Source: Gemmatimonadota bacterium (lineage in GTDB: Bacteria > Gemmatimonadota > Gemmatimonadetes > Longimicrobiales > Gaopeijiaceae). From it: DNA of 64,000 bases. The position numbers and the translations under genes are program-made. The notes under the pieces were generated by a model, which made no database searches, was not told the origin of the DNA, and worked only from the letters and a program-made list of their open reading frames with translations. Where the stretch lies: contig SHZR01000001.1 in assembly GCA_009692205.1 (NCBI GenBank), positions 62,001-126,000 of the forward strand, written 5' to 3'. Shown here in pieces: positions 14,639 through 23,619 of this stretch (the first letter of the stretch is position 1; the number at the start of each line of letters is the position of its first letter).

Positions 14639-17275
14639 CTACTCAGCCGCGTAGAAGGCCTCCAGGCGCCGCCGCACGTCGGTCCATGGTCCTTTCACGA
14701 GCGGAGTGTCGGGGAGCGAATCGCGCAGATAGCGGCCGTACCGCCTGGTTACGATGCGGTCGTCGAGTACGAGCACCGCGCCCCGGTCGGTCCTGGACCG
14801 GATCAGGCGGCCGAATCCCTGCTTGAGCCGCAGCGCCGCGTGCGGCAGCATGAACTGCTGGAACGCATCGCCTCCGCGCGCCTCGAGTGCCTCCATGCGC
14901 GACGCGGTGATCGGCTCCGTCGGCACCCGGAACGGAAGCTTCTGGATCACGAGCCCGCGCAGTGGATCACCCGGCACGTCCACCCCCTCCCAGAACGAGG
15001 ACGTGCCGAGCAGGATCCCGTTCCCGGAGGCCACGAAGCGAGCCAAGAGCCGCGAGCGGTCCCCCTCGCCCTGCACGAAGAGCGGCCAGTTCGCTTCCGC
15101 CCCGGCGCGCCGGAGGAGATCGGCCACGCGGCGGAGTGCCGAGTGCGACGTGAAGAGCGCGAAGATCCCGCCCCCGGTCACCTCCGCGAACCCTCGAACG
15201 ACGCCCGCAGTCGCCTCGTGGAAGTCGGTCTCCGCACCTTCTGCGGCCGGAAGATCGGTGGGCACACCCAGCATCGTCTGTGAGGCGAAGTCGAATGGCG
15301 ACAATATGATACGCTCTGTGACTTCGAAAGGAGGATCACTGTGCGCGACGACCTCTGGATCGAGGCCGAGGCGTCCCCGCAGGAAGTCGAAGCCTTTCCG
15401 CGTCGAGAGCGTGGCCGACGTCAGCACGGCCGCCTCGACCTGCGCGAAGAGGGACTCGCGAAGCACCACGCCCAGCTCGATGGGCGCGGCCGCGAGCACC
15501 AGGTTGGCCTGCCGGCCCTGGCCTCGCGACTCCAGCCAGCGCACGTAGGCGGAACTGTCGTCCCCTGGCGCGAGCACGAGCCTCAACCCCTGCGCCGCCG
15601 CCGCCAGGCGCCGCTCGATGGCGCGCAAGTCCAAGATCCGTCCCGCCAGACGGTCGGCGAGCTCCTCCACGAGATCGAGGCGCGCCCTCAGCTCGGCCAC
15701 CTCGCGCTCGAGCTCCGCCAGCGCGGCGAGTGCCCGCCGGAGGTCCTCGCGCACCTCGTCGCGGTCCGCGGGCTCCCCGATCCCGGACGGCCCCAGGCGC
15801 ACCGCGCCCTCACCCGGCGCGACGACGGGCTCCAGTTCCTCGATGAGCGCCTCGAGCGAGGCCAGAGCGCGCGCGTGCGCGGGCCGCACCCGATTTTCCA
15901 TGCGCTCCCGGAGCTCGGCGGCGTTGGCCGTCCCGGCCACCCCCTCGTGAACGGCGGTCAGGATGCCCCGGCCCTTCCGGTCGAGGCGCGAGAGCGCCCT
16001 ATAGAGCCCCCGGCGCGTGACCTCGACCCCGAGGTGGGCCGTCGCGGCGTCCTCGAGATTGTGCGCCTCGTCCAGGATGACCCTTTGATACGCCGGGAGC
16101 ACCGCAGTCTGCGTGTAGTTCTGCGTCGCCCGTCGCACGGACAGGTCGGTGAACAGGAGGTGGTGGTTCACCACCAGGAGTTCAGCGGCAGCCGCGCGCC
16201 TCCGGGACTTCTGGTAGAAGCACTGCTGGAAGTGCGGGCACTTCGCCCGCAGGCACATGTCCGGGTCGCTCCGCACCTCCTCCCAGGTGTCCTCGGAGGG
16301 CGAGAACGGGAGATCGGAGAGCGATCCGTCCTCGGTGCTCTCGATCCAGTCGAGCAGACTCCGAATCTCCGAGGAGCGATCCTCCTCGAAGAGGCTCCCC
16401 TGGCCGTCCGCCGCCAGAAGTGCTCGGCGGATCGAGATGTAGTTGCCACGCCCCTTCACGAGCGTCCAGCGCACATCGCCCAGCAGGTCGCGAACGAGCG
16501 GGAGGTCCTTGCGGGCGAGCTGCTCCTGGAGGTTGATCGTGTTGGTCGAGAGAACGGTGCGCCCCCCGTTCTCCTGCGCCCAGCGCACCGCCGGCACGAG
16601 GTAGGCGAGCGACTTCCCGGTTCCCGTGCCCGCTTCCAGGATCGCGATGCCACCCTCGTTGAATCGTTTCGTGACCTCTCTGAGCATCTCGCGCTGGCCT
16701 GGGCGGTCTTCGAAGCCCGCGTGGCGTTCCGACAGCGCCCCGCCTGGAGCGAGGACGGCCTCGAGGTCCCCTGCATCCAAGGTCACGCGCCGCCGGGGTG
16801 GCGGCGGCTCGACCACGACGTAGAGCCGCTCGGCCGCGTTGTCGACGATCGCGGTGCCCAGGCCCTGCTCGTACAGCTGAGCCGCCACGCTCATGTCGGC
16901 CTCGGACGGCTCGAGCACGCCGCCCGGGTGGTTGTGGAGCATCACGCCGCCGGCCGGGGCATCCCGCGCCGCAACCAGGACGGCGGCAAAGCTGCCGCGC
17001 GCGACCGCCCGGGGATCTCGCACCACGCGCCCCTCGTCCACATCGGCGAGGAAGCAGACTTCCCTTCCGCCCGCGCGCGAGATCTCGTCGCGGATCTTTG
17101 CGGCGGCCTCCCGTGCGAGCGTCAGCGGGAGCTGCGCGGGATCTCGCGCTGGCCGCTCGGGCGGCTCGACGTCGTCGACGCCGTCGAGGCCCGCGAGCAC
17201 CTCCTTCGGAAGACGGAGCGGGAAGCCCTCCGGGATGTCCACCGGCACCTTGGGCCCGCCTCGGTCTCGCAGCAA
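14639..17275 (-). CDS. JAB (RadC/JAMM)-domain fused to DinG/XPD-type superfamily 2 helicase
   Basis: An 878-residue fusion. Residues about 50-160 form a RadC-like JAB domain with the metalloprotease motif intact: E72 and HNHPGG with His114 and His116, then PSEAD giving Ser124 and Asp127. From about 190 a DinG-type helicase follows: Walker A EAGTGTGKS at 214-222, DEAH at 402-405, and a C-terminal QGFGRLIRSRTDRGA motif VI. In the iron-sulfur region three cysteines remain (341, 346, 352), but the position of the first (KGRGNYIS, residue 280) is Ile, so a 4Fe-4S cluster would need another ligand. The apparent start is TTG at 17275. GTG codons a few residues in are alternatives. Likely role is DNA repair or replication-conflict processing. 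It converges with nothing and follows the secreted-protein gene by 1 bp. Confidence 0.85.
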   Translation of the reverse strand: MLRDRGGPKVPVDIPEGFPLRLPKEVLAGLDGVDDVEPPERPARDPAQLPLTLAREAAAKIRDEISRAGGREVCFLADVDEGRVVRDPRAVARGSFAAVLVAARDAPAGGVMLHNHPGGVLEPSEADMSVAAQLYEQGLGTAIVDNAAERLYVVVEPPPPRRRVTLDAGDLEAVLAPGGALSERHAGFEDRPGQREMLREVTKRFNEGGIAILEAGTGTGKSLAYLVPAVRWAQENGGRTVLSTNTINLQEQLARKDLPLVRDLLGDVRWTLVKGRGNYISIRRALLAADGQGSLFEEDRSSEIRSLLDWIESTEDGSLSDLPFSPSEDTWEEVRSDPDMCLRAKCPHFQQCFYQKSRRRAAAAELLVVNHHLLFTDLSVRRATQNYTQTAVLPAYQRVILDEAHNLEDAATAHLGVEVTRRGLYRALSRLDRKGRGILTAVHEGVAGTANAAELRERMENRVRPAHARALASLEALIEELEPVVAPGEGAVRLGPSGIGEPADRDEVREDLRRALAALAELEREVAELRARLDLVEELADRLAGRILDLRAIERRLAAAAQGLRLVLAPGDDSSAYVRWLESRGQGRQANLVLAAAPIELGVVLRESLFAQVEAAVLTSATLSTRKGFDFLRGRLGLDPEVVAHSDPPFEVTERIILSPFDFASQTMLGVPTDLPAAEGAETDFHEATAGVVRGFAEVTGGGIFALFTSHSALRRVADLLRRAGAEANWPLFVQGEGDRSRLLARFVASGNGILLGTSSFWEGVDVPGDPLRGLVIQKLPFRVPTEPITASRMEALEARGGDAFQQFMLPHAALRLKQGFGRLIRSRTDRGAVLVLDDRIVTRRYGRYLRDSLPDTPLVKGPWTDVRRRLEAFYAAE

Positions 17276-17276
17276 A

Positions 17277-18533
17277 CTACGTCTTGAGCGTCTGCTTCTT
17301 CGCGGCCGGGAAGAGCACGTTGTTCAGGATGAGGCGATACCCAGGCGAATTCGGGTGCGACGCGAGATCGGTCGGGGGATCACCGATCTGGTGCTCCGGG
17401 TCCTCGGGGTCGTGGCCGCCGTAGTAGGTCCATGTACCCTCGCCCAGGTTTCCGTGGAGGTACTTCGCCCACGTGCCCTCCCGGGCGAGCACGACCGTCG
17501 CGGGCTTGAGGCGGTTCTCACTGAACGACGTCGTGAGGCCGTAGAAGTCCGGCAGGACCGCGATGTGGTTCTGCGTGAGCATGGACGGGACCGGATCGAA
17601 TTTTGCGGAGAAATCGAAGAGGGTGTAGGCGCCCAGGTCCCTCCGCCAGGGCGTGTTCACCTGGTGTGCATCGATGTCCGAAAACGCGTTCACGGAAGGT
17701 GAGACCTGGACCTGCGCGCCCGTGAACGCCATCGCGCGGCTCCAGTCCATCTTGGCGGATGCGTCCGGGTCGGGCGGCGTTCCATCGGCGTACGCGGCCG
17801 CGATGTCGACGTTGGCGCCGGCCAACGCGAGCTCCAGCGTCTCGGTCGCCGAGCACATCGCGAACAGGAAGCCGCCCTCCTCGATGTACGTGCGAATCGC
17901 GGCGGCCACGCGCTTCTTCATCGCGGGCACGTTCGGCGCGCCGACGGAGCGAGCCATCTCCTGGTTCTGATCGACCTCCTCCTGGAGCCAGTCCGCACCG
18001 CCGTACGTAAGGAAGAACTTCGAGTACTGACCCGTGAAGTCCTCGTGGTGCAGGTGGATCCACTCGTACTCCGAGAGCCCGCCGCTGAGAACCTCCGGGT
18101 CCCAGATGGTCTCGTACGAGATGCCCGCGTACTCGAGCGCCATCGTCACGGCGTCGTCCCAGATCTCCGAGTTCGGCGGAGTGTAGATCGCCACCTTCGG
18201 GGCTCGCTCGAGCGGGACGGCTTCCATGTTGGACGACGCGACGGTCGCGCGCATCCTCGCTTCGGCAGAGGGGTCCATCGTCTCGATGGTCACGCCCCGA
18301 AGCGCCGCCTCGCGCCGCGCGCCGGGCGAGTCGGGGAGCAGGAACGATCCGCCGCGGTAGTTGAGCAGCCACTCGGCCTTCTGCGACTGCTCCAGGACCC
18401 AGTAGGTGAGCCCGTAAGCGCGCAGGTGATCCGCCTGTTGGCGGTCCATCGGCACGAGGATCCACTGCGCGGACGCTGGACGGGCCGGGACCAAGAGGCC
18501 GACCAGTAGAAGCATCGAAGCGAGTCTCCTCAT
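17277..18533 (-). CDS. secreted protein of the Bacteroidota/Gemmatimonadota 'asparagine synthetase B'-labelled family; function unknown
   Basis: A 418-residue product with a cleavable signal peptide (LLLVGLLVPARPASAQ). The mature part begins ILVPMDRQQADHLRAYGLTY and contains LNYRGGSFLLPD, YTPPNSEIWDDAVTMALEYA, YEWIHLHHEDFTGQYSKF and FAMCSATETLELALA. The last stretch looks like the nucleophile elbow of a class I glutamine-amidotransferase-like (ThuA/DJ-1) fold. I recall close relatives labelled asparagine synthetase B in databases, but no asparagine synthetase motif is visible, so that name should not be trusted. The ATG overlaps the upstream TPR gene stop as ATGA. It is the last gene of the rsmI-DUF4159-DUF4175-TPR unit. 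Confidence 0.65.
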   Translation of the reverse strand: MRRLASMLLLVGLLVPARPASAQWILVPMDRQQADHLRAYGLTYWVLEQSQKAEWLLNYRGGSFLLPDSPGARREAALRGVTIETMDPSAEARMRATVASSNMEAVPLERAPKVAIYTPPNSEIWDDAVTMALEYAGISYETIWDPEVLSGGLSEYEWIHLHHEDFTGQYSKFFLTYGGADWLQEEVDQNQEMARSVGAPNVPAMKKRVAAAIRTYIEEGGFLFAMCSATETLELALAGANVDIAAAYADGTPPDPDASAKMDWSRAMAFTGAQVQVSPSVNAFSDIDAHQVNTPWRRDLGAYTLFDFSAKFDPVPSMLTQNHIAVLPDFYGLTTSFSENRLKPATVVLAREGTWAKYLHGNLGEGTWTYYGGHDPEDPEHQIGDPPTDLASHPNSPGYRLILNNVLFPAAKKQTLKT

Positions 18534-20272
18534 GAGCCGCGACTCCTCAGGCGTTCGAGCTCGAGCCTCGCCTCGGGCACGATCGGGGCGCCGGGGCGAG
18601 ACGTGATGAGATCCTCGAGCAAGCGGATGGCCGCGCCTTCATCGCCGCCCGGTCGGCCCAAGTGCCTCGCTAGGGAGAGCGAGGCCTCCGCGACCTCGGG
18701 GGCGTTCGGGTGCTCGACGAGCAGCCGCTGGCGGATCTCCACCGCGAGTTCCGGCGCGCCGCCCTCTTCCGCGATGCGCGCGGCCTGCGCGAGAAGCGGT
18801 GGGCGATCCCCCTCCGGGAGCGTCGCGGTCTCGGCGGCGAGCGCGCGCGCAGCCACCACCCCCCGTCCGTGGTGCGCGCCTAAACCTGCGGTGACCAGCG
18901 CCCCGGCGCCCGTCTTCGAGAGACGGCCGAGGAGCGAGCTGAACTGAATGATCGGCGTCGCCTCGACAGGAGGCAGGCCGCCGACGGCGAGAAGCAGAGC
19001 CTGGCGGCCCTCCTCGGTCTCGCTGCGACTCAGCAGCAAGTACGCACGCTCCAGAGTGCTGCGGGGCCCATCGATTCCATCGAGTACGGCTGCCGCACCC
19101 TCGTCGTTGCCACGCGCCTGCAAACTCACCGCAACGGCGGCCGCGACCTCGTCCAGCTCCGGCGCGTCCGGAAAGACGGCGCGAAACTGTCGCCACGAAT
19201 CGACGGCTCGGTCAGGGGCCGCCGCCGCCTCGAGACGCACGACCTCGGCCTGCGCCCGCCGTCCCTCTTCCGAGCTTCGTGCGAACGAGGCCGCCACCCT
19301 ACGCTGAGCCTCCAGCGCCATGACGGTATCCCCTGCCTCGAGCCCGATCTCCACGATGCGACGTTCCAGCTCCCGGCGGTCCTCCGGGTTCGCCGCATCG
19401 CCTCCGAGCTCTTGGTAGGCCCAAGCGGCGACGCTCGCGAGTCGGGCCTCGCGAGCGCGCTGCCCCACGTCTTCCAGGTAAGCTACGCGCAAGCGGCCAT
19501 CCAAGTCGTCCGCGGCGCTTTGTGCCAACGCGAGCGCCTCGGGCTCGAGGTCGAGTGCGAGCGCGACCGTCAAAGCGGCCTCACGTGCCTCGGGCATATC
19601 CGAATCCGCCAGTGCGTCCGCGAGGCGGCGACCCGCTTCCGGAGCACGCTCGTCGAGCGCGGCGACTCGTCTTAGGATCTCGGTCAAGCGGGTCCCGTCT
19701 CCGACGGCGAGCGCCCACTCGTCGACGGCGCCGTCCACCTCACCCATCTCCGCAAGCAGATCGCCGATCTCGAGCGCGAGCGCACTGCGATCGTCGAGAG
19801 CGGACCGGCCGCGCCTCAGCACGTCGAGCGCCCGCTCTTCGCCGAGCGCGCTTGCGTACGCCCCGGCGACCTGGCGGTAGTCGGCACGATTCCCGTGGGT
19901 GGCGAGCCAGCGCTCGGCCTCGGTCACCATCGCGTCGGTCGAGTCGGCCTCGATCAGCAGGCGGAGGTTCAGGGCCATCACCTCGGGGTTCGCGGAGCGC
20001 GCGAGGTACGCCCTGACGATCGGACGAAGCTCGCCGACCTGATCCTGCGCCCTCAGCACGCGCTCGAGCGCGAAGATCGTGCCCGACGAGGTCGGGTCGA
20101 TCTCCAAGAGGCGGCGCAACGCGGCCTCGGCACCTTCGAGGTCACCGCGGGACTCGAGCGTGGCGGCCTCGAGCTGCGCCTGGCTCTGCGGGTCCCCACC
20201 CCGCCCCACCTGCGCGCTCCCCGGAGCGGAGGCGAGCGCGAGCGCCGTCGCCACCAGGGCAACGTGTCTCAT
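18530..20272 (-). CDS. periplasmic TPR-repeat protein
   Basis: A 580-residue Ala/Leu/Arg-rich helical protein with an N-terminal signal peptide (LVATALALASAPGSAQ). Helix-turn-helix pairs typical of tetratricopeptide repeats run through it, for example RGDLEGAEAALRRLLEIDPTS near 42-62 and the C-terminal LVEHPNAPEVAEASLSLARH and GGDEGAAIRLLEDLITSRPG. TPR arrays act as protein-protein scaffolds. Coupling by ATGA overlaps to DUF4175 upstream and to the secreted protein downstream suggests it is part of one periplasmic assembly. No enzyme domain is visible. Confidence 0.75.
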   Translation of the reverse strand: MRHVALVATALALASAPGSAQVGRGGDPQSQAQLEAATLESRGDLEGAEAALRRLLEIDPTSSGTIFALERVLRAQDQVGELRPIVRAYLARSANPEVMALNLRLLIEADSTDAMVTEAERWLATHGNRADYRQVAGAYASALGEERALDVLRRGRSALDDRSALALEIGDLLAEMGEVDGAVDEWALAVGDGTRLTEILRRVAALDERAPEAGRRLADALADSDMPEAREAALTVALALDLEPEALALAQSAADDLDGRLRVAYLEDVGQRAREARLASVAAWAYQELGGDAANPEDRRELERRIVEIGLEAGDTVMALEAQRRVAASFARSSEEGRRAQAEVVRLEAAAAPDRAVDSWRQFRAVFPDAPELDEVAAAVAVSLQARGNDEGAAAVLDGIDGPRSTLERAYLLLSRSETEEGRQALLLAVGGLPPVEATPIIQFSSLLGRLSKTGAGALVTAGLGAHHGRGVVAARALAAETATLPEGDRPPLLAQAARIAEEGGAPELAVEIRQRLLVEHPNAPEVAEASLSLARHLGRPGGDEGAAIRLLEDLITSRPGAPIVPEARLELERLRSRGS

Positions 20273-23200
20273 CGCGGCGCTTCTGCGCGCGATGGCGCGC
20301 GGTTCAGGCGCTCGAAGTACTCGAGCACGAGTTGACGGACCGCAGGGGTCAGGCTCCGCATCTGCTCACCGTCAGGCAGCTCGTACTGCATGAGTCCGAG
20401 CTGCAGCGCGGACAGCGGAACGACGTCGGTACGCTCGAACTCTCCGGCCTGAGCCGACTCGCGCTCCTCGGAGAACTCCTCCCGCTCGAGTGACCGACCC
20501 GCGTCGAGCAGACGATGGAAGAGCCTCTCCTGCCGCTGCAAGACCTCGGGTGTCATGCGCCCCTGCGCGAGCTGTTGGGCGAGTTGGTCCGCCTCGCGCG
20601 CGAGCTCCTCGAGATCGCCCAAAGCATCGCCCGCACCCGGCTCGCGCGAGGCATTCTCGATGTCCTTTGCCACCGACCCCTGCTGCTCGGCAAGCTGTTC
20701 GAGCTGCTGCCGCATCGCCTGCTCGCCAAGCCGCATCGGGACCATCTGGCCGGTCTGCGCCACGAGGTCGCCCTGCCGCTGCGCGAGCTGGCCCACCTGG
20801 TCGGCGATGTCCTGGCCGCTCTGTCCGGCGCCCACCGAGCCGGCCTGCTCGGCGCCCGCCATCGCCATCATCGCGAGCTGGTTCAATTCGCCGATCGCCT
20901 GCGAGGCCTGCGAGCTGGCCTCGCTCGGAGAGCCGCGGCGGCTGTCGAGCGCCTGCATGGCGCCACTCAGCGCCTCCAGCGCCTGGCCGACCTGCGCGGA
21001 CAGCGCCGGGTCCCCTCCCCCCGCCTGCGCCCCGGCCTGGAGGTTCTCGGCCAGATTCTGGAGGCCGCGCTGGATCGAAGCCTGCTCGCTCCTCATCTCA
21101 CTGAGCGCCTCGGGGCTCGCCCCCTGCATGCGCTCCTGCAAGTCCGCCTGACTGCGCGCGAGCGCGAGCGCGTCGTCCGCCGACTGCTGGAGCGCCGCCT
21201 GCGCGTCGGCCTGCGTCTGCTCCTGCATGCCGGCCTGCGCCTGCTGCATCTGGTCCGCCGCCTGCTGCATCTGATCCGCGGCCTGCTGTGCCTGATCCGC
21301 GGCGCTCTGATTGTCGCCCTGATCGGCCTGCCGCTCCGCCTCGCGCATCTGCTGGCGAGCCTCCGCGGCCGCCTGGCTCGCCTGCTGCACCTCCGCGGCT
21401 GCCGCGGCTGCGCTCGGCTCGTCCATCTGCGCCAACCGCTCCGCGAGCTCCTGCATCTCCCTCTCTAGCTGCTCGGCGCGCTCGGCGAGCTGCGCCTGCT
21501 GTTCGGCACGGAGCTCCGGGTTGTCCGCCTCGCGCATGGCCTCCGCGAGCGCGCGCTCCTGGCGCGCCAACTCCTCGGTCTCGTCCGTCGTCGCACGGAA
21601 GTCTTGCTCGACGGCGGCGCGGCGGACCTGCTCGAGTGCCTCCTCGAGCTGCTGACGGAGAAGCTCCGGATCGCGCGCCGTCTCCGGCGGGGAGCCATCC
21701 GCATTCGGGGAGGGCTCGAGATCCTGCTGCGGATCGAGCTGCTGGTCGGCCCCGAGCTGTTCGAGCAACTGCTGGAGCTCCTCGAGCTCGGCCACCAGTT
21801 CCGGATCGGCCTGGCCGAGGTCCTCGAGCATCTTCTGCAGCTCGGCGAGATCGGCGCTCAGGGAGTCCACCTGACTGAGGAGCGCGGACTGTTGATCCGC
21901 CGCGCGCCTCATCTCCTCGCGCTGCTGGAAGCCGGGCTCAGCTTGGTTGCCCGCGCGCGGCTCGGGCACGTCCTGCTGCACGGCGGCATCGAGCGCCGGA
22001 TTCAAGCTCTCCTCGGCCTGCCGCTCGGCTTCGGCCCGCATCGTTTCGAGTCGTTCGGCAACGTTCTCGAGCGTCGCCTCCGCCTCGCGTCGTAGCTCCG
22101 AGACCAGCGGCATGCGCAATGCGTACTCCGGCGACACACCGATCTGGCCGCTCGGGTGGACGTCGATCACCCGAGCGAAGTAGCGCACGGTGTCTCCCGG
22201 CAGCAGCCCCCACTCGGTGAGATCCAGAGACGGCCGGGCGAGCGCCGCTCGGGTGCCCCCCAAGCCGATCCCCTGCACGACCGGCTCGAGCCGCTCGCCG
22301 AACGCGGTGATGCGGTAGGCCACGAGCTCGAAGCGCTGGAGTCCGTAGTCGTCGCGAGCGTCCACGATGAGCGGCTGCCGCAGACTCAACGGGAGCACGG
22401 TGTCCTGGCCCGGGAGCAAGATCGCGACCGACGGAATGGAGTCCGAGACCAGCAAGAGCCGAAGCGGCTCCGGCTGGATCTCCGCGGGCGCGCGCGCCTG
22501 GTCGAGGAATATCCAGGGGAACACACCTCCACGCAGGGGCGTCCAGGCCCCCGAGAACGTCGTGCCCTCGACCTCCAGGGTGAGTGCGTTCGCGCCCGCC
22601 GAGTCGACGAGGCTGGCGGCGGACAGCGGCCGGGAGGCGAGGCCCTCGAAGGTGAGACGGGATCCCGCCGGCAGCCGCAGCGGCGGCGGATCTCCCCGAT
22701 ACTCGTCCGGCGCGAGCCCTGTGTACGCGGGATACTCGACGCCCACGACCAGTTCGCTCACGAAGAGCGGATCGACCGGAACGATTCGGTACGTCTCGGT
22801 CTCCGCGCCGTCGGCGGCCCGCACGCGGTACTCGGTCGTGGCCGACACGGCCTCGAACACGTAGCTCGCCGTGCCATCGGCGACCTGGATGCGCAATGAA
22901 CGCGCGATGTCGCCCGCGGCCTGCCAGAGCAGCTCGACCTCGAGGCGGCCCACGGCCTGGATGTCGACGCGCACGTCGGTCCCCCGCATCACCTCGAGCG
23001 TGCCGGGCGTGACCACCAGCGGCACCAGCACGGGATCCATCATGGTGCTCACCGGGGACGACACGCCGGCCCAGGCGTCCGCGGTGCGGCTCGGCGAAGA
23101 CACGGCGAGCCCGATCAGCCCGACCGCGGCCACGGAAGCCGCGATCATGCCGCGGCGCGTCCACAGCGCTACGGCCCGCCCCAGATCTCCGGCGAGCTCG

Positions 23201-23619
23201 TCCTCTCCTCGCCCTTCCAGCCCCGAGACCGTCTTGGCCACGGCCCGATCGACGAGAGCGGAAGACACGCCCGCGGGCACGTCACGGGTGAGTTCGAGCG
23301 AGCCCCTCACGATGCCCGCGTTCAGCCCGGCTGCCCGCTCGACGGACCGCGCGAGAGCGACTTCGCCGAACCACCTCCCCGTTCCCACGCGGAAGGCCGC
23401 GACGCCGGCGAGCACCCAGGCCCCGATCAGCACGTCCAGGAGCGCGGGGACGTTGCTTCCGGGTCGCCAGCCGTCGGACCCGACCGCGATCCAAGCGAGC
23501 ACCAGCACGAGGACCAGGCCGGCCGCTACCCAGAGCCCGACCGCCCGTGCCGTGCGGCGGCTCAGGTGTCGGCGCACCGAGTCGATCCGGTCCGTGAGCT
23601 CTCGCCCGAAGGGGCTCAC
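20269..23619 (-). CDS. DUF4175 family large envelope protein with coiled coil
   Basis: A 1116-residue protein. N-terminal hydrophobic helices (AVGLWVAAGLVLVLVLAWIA, LLDVLIGAWVLAGVAAF, then MIAASVAAVGLIGLAVSSP near 160) anchor it. A beta-rich periplasmic part follows, and from about 530 to 1050 an extremely Gln/Glu/Ala-rich coiled coil. This matches the DUF4175 family, found beside MoxR/DUF58/VWA aerotolerance-type genes in several phyla. Those partners are not within this window. I set the start at the GTG at 23619 because it overlaps the DUF4159 stop as GTGA. The longer upstream extension reads through that gene and is Gly/Arg-rich. A role in envelope stress or assembly is inference. Confidence 0.75.
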   Translation of the reverse strand: MSPFGRELTDRIDSVRRHLSRRTARAVGLWVAAGLVLVLVLAWIAVGSDGWRPGSNVPALLDVLIGAWVLAGVAAFRVGTGRWFGEVALARSVERAAGLNAGIVRGSLELTRDVPAGVSSALVDRAVAKTVSGLEGRGEDELAGDLGRAVALWTRRGMIAASVAAVGLIGLAVSSPSRTADAWAGVSSPVSTMMDPVLVPLVVTPGTLEVMRGTDVRVDIQAVGRLEVELLWQAAGDIARSLRIQVADGTASYVFEAVSATTEYRVRAADGAETETYRIVPVDPLFVSELVVGVEYPAYTGLAPDEYRGDPPPLRLPAGSRLTFEGLASRPLSAASLVDSAGANALTLEVEGTTFSGAWTPLRGGVFPWIFLDQARAPAEIQPEPLRLLLVSDSIPSVAILLPGQDTVLPLSLRQPLIVDARDDYGLQRFELVAYRITAFGERLEPVVQGIGLGGTRAALARPSLDLTEWGLLPGDTVRYFARVIDVHPSGQIGVSPEYALRMPLVSELRREAEATLENVAERLETMRAEAERQAEESLNPALDAAVQQDVPEPRAGNQAEPGFQQREEMRRAADQQSALLSQVDSLSADLAELQKMLEDLGQADPELVAELEELQQLLEQLGADQQLDPQQDLEPSPNADGSPPETARDPELLRQQLEEALEQVRRAAVEQDFRATTDETEELARQERALAEAMREADNPELRAEQQAQLAERAEQLEREMQELAERLAQMDEPSAAAAAAEVQQASQAAAEARQQMREAERQADQGDNQSAADQAQQAADQMQQAADQMQQAQAGMQEQTQADAQAALQQSADDALALARSQADLQERMQGASPEALSEMRSEQASIQRGLQNLAENLQAGAQAGGGDPALSAQVGQALEALSGAMQALDSRRGSPSEASSQASQAIGELNQLAMMAMAGAEQAGSVGAGQSGQDIADQVGQLAQRQGDLVAQTGQMVPMRLGEQAMRQQLEQLAEQQGSVAKDIENASREPGAGDALGDLEELAREADQLAQQLAQGRMTPEVLQRQERLFHRLLDAGRSLEREEFSEERESAQAGEFERTDVVPLSALQLGLMQYELPDGEQMRSLTPAVRQLVLEYFERLNRAPSRAEAPR

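Noticed and set aside
15341-17287. Long plus-strand open frame opposite the JAB-DinG gene
   Set aside because: Antisense shadow without motifs; the minus strand product has intact helicase and JAMM motifs.
17277-18533. Asparagine synthetase activity for the secreted protein
   Set aside because: No glutaminase N-terminal Cys or ATP-pyrophosphatase motif and it carries a signal peptide.
20500-22000. Repetitive Gln/Ala-rich DNA that could be mistaken for a satellite or CRISPR-like repeat
   Set aside because: It is the coiled-coil coding part of the DUF4175 gene; repeats are irregular and in frame.
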